In this document: positions 45,740-54,295 of the stretch, piece after piece
Position numbering within the stretch: the stretch's first letter is position 1
How the letters are laid out: each line of letters begins with the position of its first letter
Assembly (NCBI RefSeq): GCF_030718205.1
Contig: NZ_JAUZQF010000003.1
Location: forward strand, 310,001 to 374,000
Reading direction: 5' to 3'
Origin: Nonomuraea turcica
Lineage (GTDB): Bacteria; Actinomycetota; Actinomycetes; Streptosporangiales; Streptosporangiaceae
DNA length: 64,000 nt
Translations under genes and position numbers: made by a program
The notes under the pieces: generated by a model
Database searches by the model: none
Told to the model about the DNA's origin: nothing
Seen by the model: only the letters and a program-made list of their open reading frames with translations

Positions 45740-46117
45740 ATGATCACGGTGCCGCCCTTGCCCGACCTCGCCCCGGCCTTCCAGAGTGCGCGCGTCCGGC
45801 TGGCGCGCTGTGCCGCCGGGCGGCTCCGCGAGGCCTACCCCGTGGCCGCCCATGACCTGGAGCTGCAGGTCGACGAGGCCGGGACCGAGCTGCTCCGGGC
45901 GCTGGTCGACGCCGTGAGCGTGGCCGACCCGCGCTGCCGCCGCGTGGTGTACGCCGTCCCGGAAGGCGACCTGGCCCGGATCGCCGCCGCGGAGGCCGCC
46001 GGGTTCCGGTACGTCGTCGACGTGGACCTGGCCGACGCTCAGCTCAGCCTCCTGGTGGCCGAGCCCGCGTGGGTGACCAGGGCGGACATGGATCTCGGCC
46101 ACGTGCCGGACAGCTGA
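45740..46117 (+). CDS. GNAT-like acetyltransferase-related protein
   Basis: A 125-residue protein that resembles a short GNAT N-acyltransferase: RRVVYAVPEGDLARIAAAEA, AGFRYVVDVDLADAQLSLLV and EPAWVTRADM are the typical tail after motif B (E-A-A-G-F). The N-terminal half (SARVRLARCAAGRLREAYPV) is less typical. The small size suggests a reduced domain or an inactive member. It starts one base after the ligase stop, as part of the catabolic operon, but its role there is not evident. Confidence 0.6.
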   Translation: MITVPPLPDLAPAFQSARVRLARCAAGRLREAYPVAAHDLELQVDEAGTELLRALVDAVSVADPRCRRVVYAVPEGDLARIAAAEAAGFRYVVDVDLADAQLSLLVAEPAWVTRADMDLGHVPDS

Positions 46118-46197
46118 CCCCGGGCGTGGGCGGGCCTGCCGGCGGATCCTAGAGTGAGGTCGATGACATACGCATGCATGGATGACGGCGCCCTCTG

Positions 46198-47406
46198 ATG
46201 GGGGGCGCGGCGACGGAGGCCGTGAAATCTCCGGTACGCAGCTGGGGCCCGGCGCTCAATCGCACGTTGATCGTCGTGTGTCAGAGCATGCAGGCCCTCT
46301 GCTTCGGCGGCGTCGCGTTGTTCCTCCCGCTCATCAGGCAGGACGTGGGGATCAGCCCGTCGCAGGCGGGGCTCCTGGCCGCGGCGGGCACGTTCACGTA
46401 CGCGCTCATGCAGATCCCGTCCGGATACCTGTCCGACCGGTTCGACACCAAGCGGCTGTTCGTGGTGGGGCTGGTCGGCACCAACCTGCTGTCGATCACG
46501 TTCGCGTCATTGGACTCCTTCGGCTGGCTGGTCGTCAATCAGGCGGTCTCGGGCGTCTTCCGGGCGCTGGTGTTCGCGCCGGGGCTGCTGCTGATCAGCC
46601 GGCAGTTCCCGGCGGACCGCAGGGCCACGGCCATGGGGCTCTACGTCGCCGGCGGCTTCTCCTCCAACATCTTGCTCAATGCGCTCGGCCCGGTGCTGGT
46701 CGGCCCGCTGGGCTGGCGCTGGCTGATGATCCTGTTCGCCGCCAGCGGCCTGCTGGTGCTGCTGGCCTTCGCGAGGCTCGGTGACTCCGCCCCGCACAAG
46801 GCTGATGCGAAGCCACCGACCTGGGCGGATGCCCGCGAGATCCTGTCGCACCGGGCCGTGTGGCTGGCCGGCTTCATCCAGTTCGTCCGGCTCGCGGTGG
46901 TCACCGGGATCGGGTTCTGGCTGCCGAGCCTCATCGTGGAGGACAAGGGTTTCTCGCTCGGCGTGGCCGGTGCGGTCGTGGCCATCGGCGCGGCGGTCAC
47001 GGCTCCGGCGAACTTCCTCGGCGGCTGGCTGTCCGACCGGCTCGGGCGGCCGCTGGCCGTGGTCGGCGTGTCCCTGGCCATGCTGGCCGTCACGATCTTC
47101 CTCATTCCGTTCGTGGACGCCCTGCCGGCGCTGATCGCGGTGATCGCGGTGAACTCGGTGTTCCTCCAGCTCTACTTCGGGCCGCTGTTCGCCGTGCCGT
47201 TGCAGCATGTCGGCACGGCGAACGCGGGCCTGGTCACCGGGTTCAGCAACTTCTGCGCCAACCTCGGGGGAGTGGCCTTCGCCTACGGGCTGGGCGCCTT
47301 CAAGGACGCGACCGGCTCCTTCGACGCCGGCCTGTGGGCCCTGTCCGGCATGTGCGCCGCGGGGCTCGTCGTCACCGGGTTGATCGCCCGCCTGCCCCGC
47401 CGATGA
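46198..47406 (+). CDS. MFS transporter
   Basis: A 402-residue major facilitator with about twelve membrane segments. The cytoplasmic loop motif GYLSDRFDTKRLFVVG (DRxxxKR) is visible near residue 82, and its repeat WLSDRLGRPLAVVG near residue 280. It is last in the plus-strand catabolic run, about 80 bases after the GNAT-like gene. It is therefore a good candidate for uptake of the aromatic acid, though an export role cannot be excluded. It converges on the pectate lyase gene with three bases between stops. Confidence 0.87.
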   Translation: MGGAATEAVKSPVRSWGPALNRTLIVVCQSMQALCFGGVALFLPLIRQDVGISPSQAGLLAAAGTFTYALMQIPSGYLSDRFDTKRLFVVGLVGTNLLSITFASLDSFGWLVVNQAVSGVFRALVFAPGLLLISRQFPADRRATAMGLYVAGGFSSNILLNALGPVLVGPLGWRWLMILFAASGLLVLLAFARLGDSAPHKADAKPPTWADAREILSHRAVWLAGFIQFVRLAVVTGIGFWLPSLIVEDKGFSLGVAGAVVAIGAAVTAPANFLGGWLSDRLGRPLAVVGVSLAMLAVTIFLIPFVDALPALIAVIAVNSVFLQLYFGPLFAVPLQHVGTANAGLVTGFSNFCANLGGVAFAYGLGAFKDATGSFDAGLWALSGMCAAGLVVTGLIARLPRR

Positions 47407-47409
47407 GGG

Positions 47410-48846
47410 TCAGGCGCCGATGGTGGCCTGCGGCCCCGCGTACGTCCTGAGCAGGGACGGCACGTTGGCGGCGGGGTCGAGGGTGTAGGAGTAGAACGAG
47501 CTCGGGGTGAAGGCCGAGCCGCCGGTCTCCTGCTGCCCGGAGGAGTTGACCACGATGCTGCCGGACTGACGCAACTGGGCGGCGTCGTCCTTGTAGTACG
47601 GGTCCTTGACCGTGTCGTAGTAGCTGTTCTCGATCACCATCTTGGTGGCGCCGCGCGCGTAGTTGCCGTAGCCGGTGACGTTCTGCAGGTAGTTGTTGTA
47701 GAGGTGCGCGTAGGCGACGTTGTCGGTGCTGGGGTTGCGCGAGTTGGTGCCCCGGAACCAGTTGTGGTGGATCGTCATCCGCGCCGTCACATTCTCCGTC
47801 CAGCCGATGCCGAAGGTCTTGTTGTTGTCGGCCAGGACGTTCCAGGACACGGTCAGGTAGCTGTTGTCCTTGCGGCTGTCGATCAGGCCGTCGTTCATGC
47901 GGGTGATGTGGTTGTGGTCGATCCAGATGTGGTGGGCGGTGTCCATCTGGATGCCGTCGTAGTCGTAGGTGTCGTCGCCGGGGTCGTCGTCGGCCATCCG
48001 GGTGTCGCGGATGGTCAGGTTCCTGATGATGACGTTGCTGACGCCGGCGCCGAGGAAGAAGCCGCCGTTGACGACGTGGCCGCTGGTGCCGACGCCGACG
48101 ATGGTCTTGTTCGAGGCGACCCTGATCTCGGTGCCGTACGGCGTGACGGTGATCGGGCCGCCGACCCTGATGACGTAGGGGGCGCTGGCGGTGGCGTACC
48201 TGACCAGGTCGGCGTAGGTGGTGACGGTGACCGTGGCGCCGCCCGCGCCGCCCGTGGTGGTCGTCAGGCCGTTGCCGCTGGTGGCGGCGAAGCCGTCGGC
48301 GCTGTTGGACCAGGTGCGTCCGCCGGCCGAGCTGAACAACCATTGTTTGTTGGTGTTGGCGGTGCAGGTCTCCTGGATGATCGCGGCTCCTGAGGCGGTG
48401 GAGGCGCCCTGGTCGCTCATGCACAGGCCGCTGGCGACGCTGATGATCTGGTACGTGCCGGTGCCGGACGGGGTCAGGCGCCACTGCTGGTTGGGCTTGG
48501 TGCCGTCGCCGCATCCCCACTGCTGCAGGCGTACCCCTGAGGTGGTGGAACCGCTGGGGACGTCCACGCAGCGTCCGCTGTGGACGTTGACCAGGTTGTA
48601 GACGCCCGATCCCGCCGAGCGGAGAGTGAACTGCTGCCAGGCGGCGCCCGAGCACCCCCACTGCTGCAACAACGCGCCGTTGTCCAGCGAGCCGCTGACC
48701 ACGTCCAGGCACATGCCGCTCTTGGTCACCTTGAGTTGATAGACGCCGCCTGCCACGGGTGTGTCCGCTTGGGCGGGTGCGGACACGACCCCCAGCGAGG
48801 TCAGGGCGGCGAGGACGGCTAATGCCGCGCGAGCGCGGATGTTCAT
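47410..48846 (-). CDS. Secreted pectate lyase (PL1) with N-terminal CBM13
   Basis: A 478-residue secreted enzyme. There is a signal peptide (ALAVLAALTSLGVVSAPAQA), then a ricin-type CBM13 lectin domain (residues about 32-170) with three Q-x-W units (LQQWGC, LQQWGC, KQWLF), then a PL1 beta helix. The helix contains GIQMDTAHHIWIDHNHITR, DGLIDSRKDNSYLTVSWN and HHNWFRGTNSRNPSTDN, where the Arg of RNP is the expected catalytic base. It eliminates polygalacturonate to unsaturated oligomers. It lies 18 bases downstream of the pectinesterase gene; the two form an operon. Confidence 0.9.
   Translation of the reverse strand: MNIRARAALAVLAALTSLGVVSAPAQADTPVAGGVYQLKVTKSGMCLDVVSGSLDNGALLQQWGCSGAAWQQFTLRSAGSGVYNLVNVHSGRCVDVPSGSTTSGVRLQQWGCGDGTKPNQQWRLTPSGTGTYQIISVASGLCMSDQGASTASGAAIIQETCTANTNKQWLFSSAGGRTWSNSADGFAATSGNGLTTTTGGAGGATVTVTTYADLVRYATASAPYVIRVGGPITVTPYGTEIRVASNKTIVGVGTSGHVVNGGFFLGAGVSNVIIRNLTIRDTRMADDDPGDDTYDYDGIQMDTAHHIWIDHNHITRMNDGLIDSRKDNSYLTVSWNVLADNNKTFGIGWTENVTARMTIHHNWFRGTNSRNPSTDNVAYAHLYNNYLQNVTGYGNYARGATKMVIENSYYDTVKDPYYKDDAAQLRQSGSIVVNSSGQQETGGSAFTPSSFYSYTLDPAANVPSLLRTYAGPQATIGA
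48334..48426. repeat. 93-bp segment identical to 49765-49857 (CBM13 coding)
   Basis: The DNA encoding the third lectin repeat of the pectate lyase is identical over 93 bases to the matching part of the pectinesterase gene at 49765-49857. A second near-identical stretch joins 48627-48740 with 50059-50172 (four differences in about 115 bases). Flanking parts of the domains differ more, so conversion or a recent domain exchange is likely. Confidence 0.85.
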
Positions 48847-48864
48847 GATCTCCTCCGGAGATGG

Positions 48865-50277
48865 TCAGCCGATGGGGTTCCAGCCGTCGGACCCGGCGAG
48901 GTACTTCTGCGGGGTGTAGTTCGCGGCCTGGGTGTCGCTGAGCTGGGGCCGGTTGGCGTTCGTCCCGGCTCCCGCCCCGGTGTTCCTGTATTCGAAGAAG
49001 CGGGCGTTCCTCCAGGAGTTGGCGGACATGTCGGTCCACGGTTGAGCGGTGTTGATGAGGGATCCGAGCGTGGACTCCCGGTAGAGCACCTGGGCGTCGG
49101 GGCGCCACGGGCGGCCCAGGCTGGTGGTGCCGGCCGAGGCCGCCCCGCTGATCCTGGACTTGTAGAACAGGAAGCCGTAGGTCTTGGCGGCGTCCGTGCT
49201 CGCCGCGGTCAGCGGACCGCCGGTGCTGCGCTTTTCGTAGATGTCGCAGGAGTCGAAGACGATGGTGCCGCCGCCGAAGATGAAGTCGACGGTGCCCTCC
49301 ACGTACGAGTTCGACACGTAGGCCCGGGCGGAGTTGTTGACCAGGAACGTGTCCTGGTCGCCGAGCAGGCGCACGTTGGACAGGCGGGCGCGGTCGGCGT
49401 TCAGGTTGAGCGCCACGGCCTGATGACCGGAGACGGCCGGGTCCTCGTTGAAGTCGTTGGAGATCGTCAGGTTCGTGGCGACGAAGTCGTGGCCGTCGAC
49501 GAACGCGGTCGCGCTGCCGGATGTCCCGTATTCGCCCGCATGGTGGTTGTTAACGATAACAGTCTGGGTCGCCGAGGAGCCGAGACCCTGCAGCGTGACG
49601 TACGGCTTGGTCGACGGAACCCGGACGATCTCCCGGTACGTCCCGGGTGCGATGGTGATCGTGACCCGGCTCGCGTTCCCTGACGGCACGGCGTCGACCG
49701 CGGCCTGGACCGTCCGGTACGTGCCGGAGCCGTCGGCCGCGACCGTGGGCTTGGACGCAGGGGCGAACAACCATTGTTTGTTGGTGTTGGCGGTGCAGGT
49801 CTCCTGGATGATCGCGGCTCCTGAGGCGGTGGAGGCGCCCTGGTCGCTCATGCACAGCCCGGTGGCGGCGCTGACGACCTGGTAGGTACCGGTGCCTGAG
49901 GCGACGAAGCGCCACAGCTGGTTGCTCTTGGTGCCGTCACCGCACCCCCACTGCTGCAGCCGCAGCCCGGAGGTGGCCGACCCGTTCGGCACATCGACGC
50001 ATCGGCCGCTGTTCACATTGCGGATCGTGTAGACCCCCGACCCCGCGGAGACGACCGTGAACTGCTGCCAGGCGGCACCCGAGCACCCCCACTGCTGCAA
50101 CAACGCGCCGTTGTCCAGCGAGCCGCTGACCACATCCAGGCACATGCCGCTCTTGGTCACCTTGAGCTGGTAGACCCCGCCCGGCACGGGCACATCCGCC
50201 TGCGCCGCAGGTGGGGCCAGTCCCCAGGCGATCACTGTCAGCAGGGCGACGCCTGCCGCGTGCTTGCGCACGAACAT
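48865..50277 (-). CDS. Secreted pectin methylesterase (CE8) with N-terminal CBM13
   Basis: A 470-residue secreted enzyme. After the signal peptide (GVALLTVIAWGLAPPAAQA) comes a CBM13 lectin domain almost identical to that of the pectate lyase. The CE8 esterase domain (residues about 175-470) has APGTYREIV, HQAVALNL, LGDQDTFLV with the acid/base Asp, GTVDFIFGGG with the nucleophile Asp, and LGRPW with the substrate Arg. It removes methyl groups from pectin so that the lyase can act. The ATG at 50277 is supported by AAGGAG eight bases upstream. Confidence 0.91.
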   Translation of the reverse strand: MFVRKHAAGVALLTVIAWGLAPPAAQADVPVPGGVYQLKVTKSGMCLDVVSGSLDNGALLQQWGCSGAAWQQFTVVSAGSGVYTIRNVNSGRCVDVPNGSATSGLRLQQWGCGDGTKSNQLWRFVASGTGTYQVVSAATGLCMSDQGASTASGAAIIQETCTANTNKQWLFAPASKPTVAADGSGTYRTVQAAVDAVPSGNASRVTITIAPGTYREIVRVPSTKPYVTLQGLGSSATQTVIVNNHHAGEYGTSGSATAFVDGHDFVATNLTISNDFNEDPAVSGHQAVALNLNADRARLSNVRLLGDQDTFLVNNSARAYVSNSYVEGTVDFIFGGGTIVFDSCDIYEKRSTGGPLTAASTDAAKTYGFLFYKSRISGAASAGTTSLGRPWRPDAQVLYRESTLGSLINTAQPWTDMSANSWRNARFFEYRNTGAGAGTNANRPQLSDTQAANYTPQKYLAGSDGWNPIG

Positions 50278-50374
50278 CTCATGTGCTCCTTCCTCGTAGC
50301 CACTGAGGAAGAAGCACATGTAAGAGATCTGTCAACTGAACCACCGCGATCGGGCCGGAAAACCATGGTCGCGG

Positions 50375-50387
50375 ATGAAACTTTCAT
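50375..50387. promoter_or_regulatory. Palindrome ATGAAA-C-TTTCAT in the pectin divergent promoter region
   Basis: A perfect six-base inverted repeat around a single C lies about 100 bases upstream of the pectinesterase start and about 180 bases upstream of the fused lyase gene. TGAAA/TTTCA half-sites are typical of LacI-type and other sugar regulators. No regulator gene for it is visible in the window. Confidence 0.45.
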
Positions 50388-50448
50388 GCGAACGCCTTGG
50401 TGGGCCGCCCGGCGTGCGCTGCCGGCCTTTTCGCTGCTCAGCCGCGAA

Positions 50449-50460
50449 AATTTCGAAATT
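50449..50460. promoter_or_regulatory. Perfect 12-bp palindrome AATTTCGAAATT
   Basis: This palindrome lies between the divergent pectinesterase and fused lyase genes, about 110 bases before the latter's ATG. It stands out as AT-rich in very GC-rich DNA and could be an operator or part of a promoter. Confidence 0.4.
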
Positions 50461-50570
50461 GCGGGGATTCTGCCTGCTAGCAGGGCTCGGGGGCGTTTTC
50501 ATGCCGTTGACGTTGCGTTCGGGCTAACGCAACGTTTCCTCCGACCGCACCCCCCAGCCGGAGGCACCTG

Positions 50571-52382
50571 ATGAAACGCCCCACCCTGCTCGTCGTGCTC
50601 GCGGTGGCGCTGACGGCGGCCGTCCCGTCCCCCGCGACGGCGGACACGCCATGGTCAGGACGCGCCGACGGGTTCGCCGGGCTGAGCGCCCTCGGCGTGG
50701 ACGGCACCACAGGTGGCGCCGCCGGCCCCACCGTGACCGTGGACAACCAGGCCGATCTGGAACGGTACGCCACGGCGGCGGAGCCGTACGTGATCAAGGT
50801 GAGGGGCCCGATCAGGTTGGAGCCCTACGGCAAGGAGATCGCGGTCGCCTCCGACAAGAGCATCGTCGGCGAGGGCGCGGGCGCCGAGATCGTACAGGGC
50901 GGGTTCTTCCTCAACCAGGTGCACAACGTCATCATCCGCAACCTGACCATCCGCGACTCCTACGTCGCCGGCGACTGGGACGGCAAGAGCAAGGACTACG
51001 ACGGCGTCCAGATGGACGGCGCCCACCACGTGTGGATCGACCACAACCACTTCACCAGGACCGGCGACGGCCTGCTCGACATCCGCAAGGACAGCGACTA
51101 CGTCACCGTCTCCTGGAACGTGTTCAGCGACCACAACAAGGCCGTGGGCGTCGGCTGGACCCCGAACGTGGTGACCAAGGTGACCATGCACCACAACTGG
51201 ATCCGCGGCACCCATCAGCGCAACGCCAGCATCGACAACACCCTGGCCGCGCACTGGTACAACAACTACGTCCAGGACACCGCGATGTACGGGACCATGA
51301 TCCGCGGCAGCGGCAAGCTGGTCGTCGAGAACAGCTATTACCGGTCGGTGCCCGACCCGATCGTGGCCAAGGACCCCGCCTCCCAGGTGGTCCAGCGCGG
51401 CAACGTGTTCGACGGCAGCGAGGGCCGCACCGACAACGTGGGCGCGGCCTTCGATCCATCCGCCTACTACGCCTACACGCTCGACCCCGCCGACCGGGTG
51501 CCCGCCATCGTCGGCCGCGGCGCCGGTCCGCTCGGCGGAGAGCGGCCCGCGCCGCAGCGGATCATCGTCGCGCTCGACGGCACCGGCGACTTCGGCAGCG
51601 TGCAGGCGGCCGTCGGCGCGGCCCCCCGGGGCGCGGTGATCACGGTCAAGCCGGGCGTCTACCGCGAGATGGTCCGGGTGTGGGCGGGTCGCAGGGACCT
51701 CACGATCAAGGGTGCGACCGGCGACCCCGACGACGTGGTCATCACCTACGAGCTGCCCGCGAACGGGCAGAAGTTCTACGGCGGCACGTGGGGACCGGCC
51801 GGCAGCGCCACCTTCGGCGTGCTCGGCAACGACATCACGGTCGAGGGCGTCACGCTGCGCAACGCCTACGACGAGTCCCTCGCCGCCGGCCCGGCGCCCG
51901 CCGTGCAGACGGCTGGTGACCGGATCACCTTCAAGGGCACCCGCTTCCTCGGCAACGAGGGCACCTACCAGGCGGACGGCCGGGCCTACCTGCGGGACTG
52001 CTACGTGGAGGGCGACGTGGACATCGTCCGCGGCCCGGGCACGGCCGTCCTGGACCGCTGCGTGATCAAGTCGCTCGGCGCCGGGACCGTGGCCGCGGGC
52101 GGCTCCGTCCTCATCGCCGGCAGCCGGCTGGAAGGCGACGTGGCGAAGGCCGTCGCCCTGGGACGGTCCGGTGACGGCGCTCAGGTCGTCGTCCGCGACT
52201 CCTGGCTGGGCACGCACGTCAAGGACGATCCGTGGGAGGGCGAGGGCCGCTTCGCCGAATACCGCAACACCGGCCCCGGCGCGGCCGTCACGGCGGACCG
52301 GCCGCAGCTCACCGACGACGAGGCACGCGCATACACGGTCCGGACCTTCCTGCGGAACTGGACTCTTCCGTCCGGGACCTGA
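50571..52382 (+). CDS. Fusion of pectate lyase (PL1) and degenerate pectinesterase (CE8-like)
   Basis: A 603-residue secreted protein. The signal peptide ends near residue 25 (AVALTAAVPSPATA). Residues about 28-320 are a PL1 pectate lyase (GVQMDGAHHVWIDHNHFTR, GDGLLDIRKDSDYVTVSWN, HHNWIRGTHQRNASIDN) with the catalytic Arg kept. Residues about 330-600 follow the CE8 fold (GDFGSVQAAVGAAPRG, PGVYREMVRVW). Its active site is altered, however: GNEGT stands for GDQDT, so the acid/base Asp is gone; GDVDIVRG keeps only the nucleophile Asp; and LGRS replaces LGRPW. The lyase half should work; the second half may only bind pectin. Confidence 0.88.
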   Translation: MKRPTLLVVLAVALTAAVPSPATADTPWSGRADGFAGLSALGVDGTTGGAAGPTVTVDNQADLERYATAAEPYVIKVRGPIRLEPYGKEIAVASDKSIVGEGAGAEIVQGGFFLNQVHNVIIRNLTIRDSYVAGDWDGKSKDYDGVQMDGAHHVWIDHNHFTRTGDGLLDIRKDSDYVTVSWNVFSDHNKAVGVGWTPNVVTKVTMHHNWIRGTHQRNASIDNTLAAHWYNNYVQDTAMYGTMIRGSGKLVVENSYYRSVPDPIVAKDPASQVVQRGNVFDGSEGRTDNVGAAFDPSAYYAYTLDPADRVPAIVGRGAGPLGGERPAPQRIIVALDGTGDFGSVQAAVGAAPRGAVITVKPGVYREMVRVWAGRRDLTIKGATGDPDDVVITYELPANGQKFYGGTWGPAGSATFGVLGNDITVEGVTLRNAYDESLAAGPAPAVQTAGDRITFKGTRFLGNEGTYQADGRAYLRDCYVEGDVDIVRGPGTAVLDRCVIKSLGAGTVAAGGSVLIAGSRLEGDVAKAVALGRSGDGAQVVVRDSWLGTHVKDDPWEGEGRFAEYRNTGPGAAVTADRPQLTDDEARAYTVRTFLRNWTLPSGT

Positions 52383-52403
52383 CCGGACCGTGCTGTCGTC
52401 CTT

Positions 52404-54101
52404 CTAGTCGTTTTCCGGCGTGCGGTGACGCTGGGCGGCGTACAGGTCGGTGACGCGGGGACGTGAGCCCTGCTCGACCAGGAGGTTCTCCAGGTCGCCG
52501 GTGAAGTCCGGAGGCAGTTCGCTTGCGGTGCCGTTGGTGCCCTGGACACCCACCGTCACGCTACGGGGCGCGACGTCGGCGATCGTCACGGCGTACGCGC
52601 TGCCGCTCGTGACCCGGACGTTCCAATGCGCGATCCGCGCCCCGAACAGCGGCCCGGACGCCGCCGAGCCGCCGACGCGGCCGTTGTTCACCAGGGTGAT
52701 GTCGGTCCGGGCGTTCTCGAACGGGAGCGCCCGGTGGGTGTCGAAGGTGCCCTCGGCCATCCGGCCCCGCCGCCACACGTTGCCCGACGACAGACCCTCC
52801 ACATTGAGTCCGTGGTGGACGGCGCCGGACGGCACCGGGACGGTGAACGCCTCGATCTCGAAGTCGTCGACGAGGTTGTCGTGCGACTGCATCCGGCAGG
52901 CGAAGCTGTGGTGGGCGGCCCGGCCGCCCACGGCGACTCGGGAGAGCGTGGTCGACTTGGCGTAGGTGAAGCCGAAGCCGAGGTCGCAGTTCTCCACGCG
53001 GACATCGCTCGCCCAGCAGTCGTGCACGGCCTGGAAGCACACCCCGTTCGAGCCGGGGTGTTTGTTGTGCGCGGTCATCGCGACCGGTTCGTTGCGGATG
53101 GTGAGCTGCTCGACGCCGCTGTCGTGCACGGTCGGGCCGAGCGCGCGCAGCCGGGCCGGCCAGCCGGGGCGCAGGTCGTACTTGAGCGGCTGGGCCAGGA
53201 GGATGAGGCGGTCGCCGAGGATCGCCTCGATGCGGACGGGCCACTGGAGGGAGGCGTACTGGATGTATTGCCCGCCGGAGCCGGTGACGAGCTGCGGCGC
53301 TCTGCGCGGCCAGTCGTACGATCGGGCGCCGGGCACCTCCCCGGCCAGATGCGTCAGCAGGCTCGCGTCCGGCGGGTTGGCGCACTCGAGCATCACCATG
53401 TCGCCCGCACGCAGCCCTCCGGTGCCGGAGACCAGGAGCGTGCGCTGGCCGCGAGAGGCGGCGCCGACCTCCGCGAGGGTGTCGCCGAGCAGCCAGCCCT
53501 CGGTGCCGGCGAAGTCCTCGGCCTCCGAACGGGCCCGCCGCTCGGCCGCCATGAACCACACCTGCCCGCCGGTCCACGACCAGCGGCTGTTGCCATTGGA
53601 CTGCCGGGCCGGCCGGTAGCCGTCGTCCAGCGTCCGGGTGAAGTGCAGCACGGTGGCCGCACGCCCGGCGCCGCGCAGGACGACGTTGGACCAGTGCACG
53701 AAAACCGGCGATGACAGCAGGCAGGTGCCGCGGGGCACCAGCACCACGCCGCCGCCCCGTTCCCCGGCCGCGCGCAGCGCCGCGTTGAAGGCCGGGGCGC
53801 AATCCGTCGTCCCGTCCGCGCGAGCGCCGTGGTCGGTCACCCTGGTCACCACGTCCGGCCGCGGCGGACGGGCTCCGAGACGGTAACCGGCGCGGGAGAT
53901 GTCGGGAATCAGCGGGTGGGATCCGGGCGCCTGCGCCCACTGGTCCAGCAGGGCGGCCGACGCCGCATCCGCGGGCCGGCCCGACGCTCGGGCGGGTCGG
54001 GCCGCCGCCACGGCTCCGCTCGCGAGCGCGGGCGCGGCGATGGCCGCCGCCGCGCCGCCGACGAGCGTCCGGCGGCTCAGCTTGGCAAGGTCCTGACGCA
54101 T
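52404..54101 (-). CDS. Tat-exported right-handed beta-helix protein (pectate-lyase superfamily)
   Basis: A 565-residue protein with a twin-arginine signal (LSRRTLVGGAAAAIAAPALA) and the opening of Pectate_lyase_3 domains, VTDHGARADGTTDCAPAFNAAL then GGGVVLVPRGTCLLSS. Later parts have beta-helix repeats (IRNEPVAMTAHNKHP, VRVENCDLGFGFTYAKSTTL, GLNVEGLSSGNVWRRG). It lies in the pectin island and may act on a rhamnogalacturonan or other polyuronide, but the catalytic residues are not clear. The ATG at 54101 was chosen for GAGGAG four bases upstream. It converges on the fused lyase gene. Confidence 0.75.
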   Translation of the reverse strand: MRQDLAKLSRRTLVGGAAAAIAAPALASGAVAAARPARASGRPADAASAALLDQWAQAPGSHPLIPDISRAGYRLGARPPRPDVVTRVTDHGARADGTTDCAPAFNAALRAAGERGGGVVLVPRGTCLLSSPVFVHWSNVVLRGAGRAATVLHFTRTLDDGYRPARQSNGNSRWSWTGGQVWFMAAERRARSEAEDFAGTEGWLLGDTLAEVGAASRGQRTLLVSGTGGLRAGDMVMLECANPPDASLLTHLAGEVPGARSYDWPRRAPQLVTGSGGQYIQYASLQWPVRIEAILGDRLILLAQPLKYDLRPGWPARLRALGPTVHDSGVEQLTIRNEPVAMTAHNKHPGSNGVCFQAVHDCWASDVRVENCDLGFGFTYAKSTTLSRVAVGGRAAHHSFACRMQSHDNLVDDFEIEAFTVPVPSGAVHHGLNVEGLSSGNVWRRGRMAEGTFDTHRALPFENARTDITLVNNGRVGGSAASGPLFGARIAHWNVRVTSGSAYAVTIADVAPRSVTVGVQGTNGTASELPPDFTGDLENLLVEQGSRPRVTDLYAAQRHRTPEND

Positions 54102-54136
54102 GGTGCTCCTCGGGGGGTCGAGCACTCCACTCAAAG

Positions 54137-54162
54137 GTGGGATCTTTTGATGGTGATCCCAC
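54137..54162. promoter_or_regulatory. Inverted repeat GTGGGATC/GATCCCAC before the beta-helix gene
   Basis: Perfect eight-base arms with a ten-base loop, 36 bases upstream of the start at 54101. It may be an operator or a hairpin in the 5' untranslated region. A third candidate for pectin-linked control, it does not resemble the two palindromes at 50.4 kb. Confidence 0.45.
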
Positions 54163-54295
54163 AGAATGTCAGGACTGTCAACCGGCTAAGACCGGGAACG
54201 ACTTTTACATGAAACGTGGCGACGTCCGCGATACGTCGGACGTGTCTTCGTTCCGGTGGCCAGGGGCCGAGGAGGATCGGCCCCTGGCTCACTGG

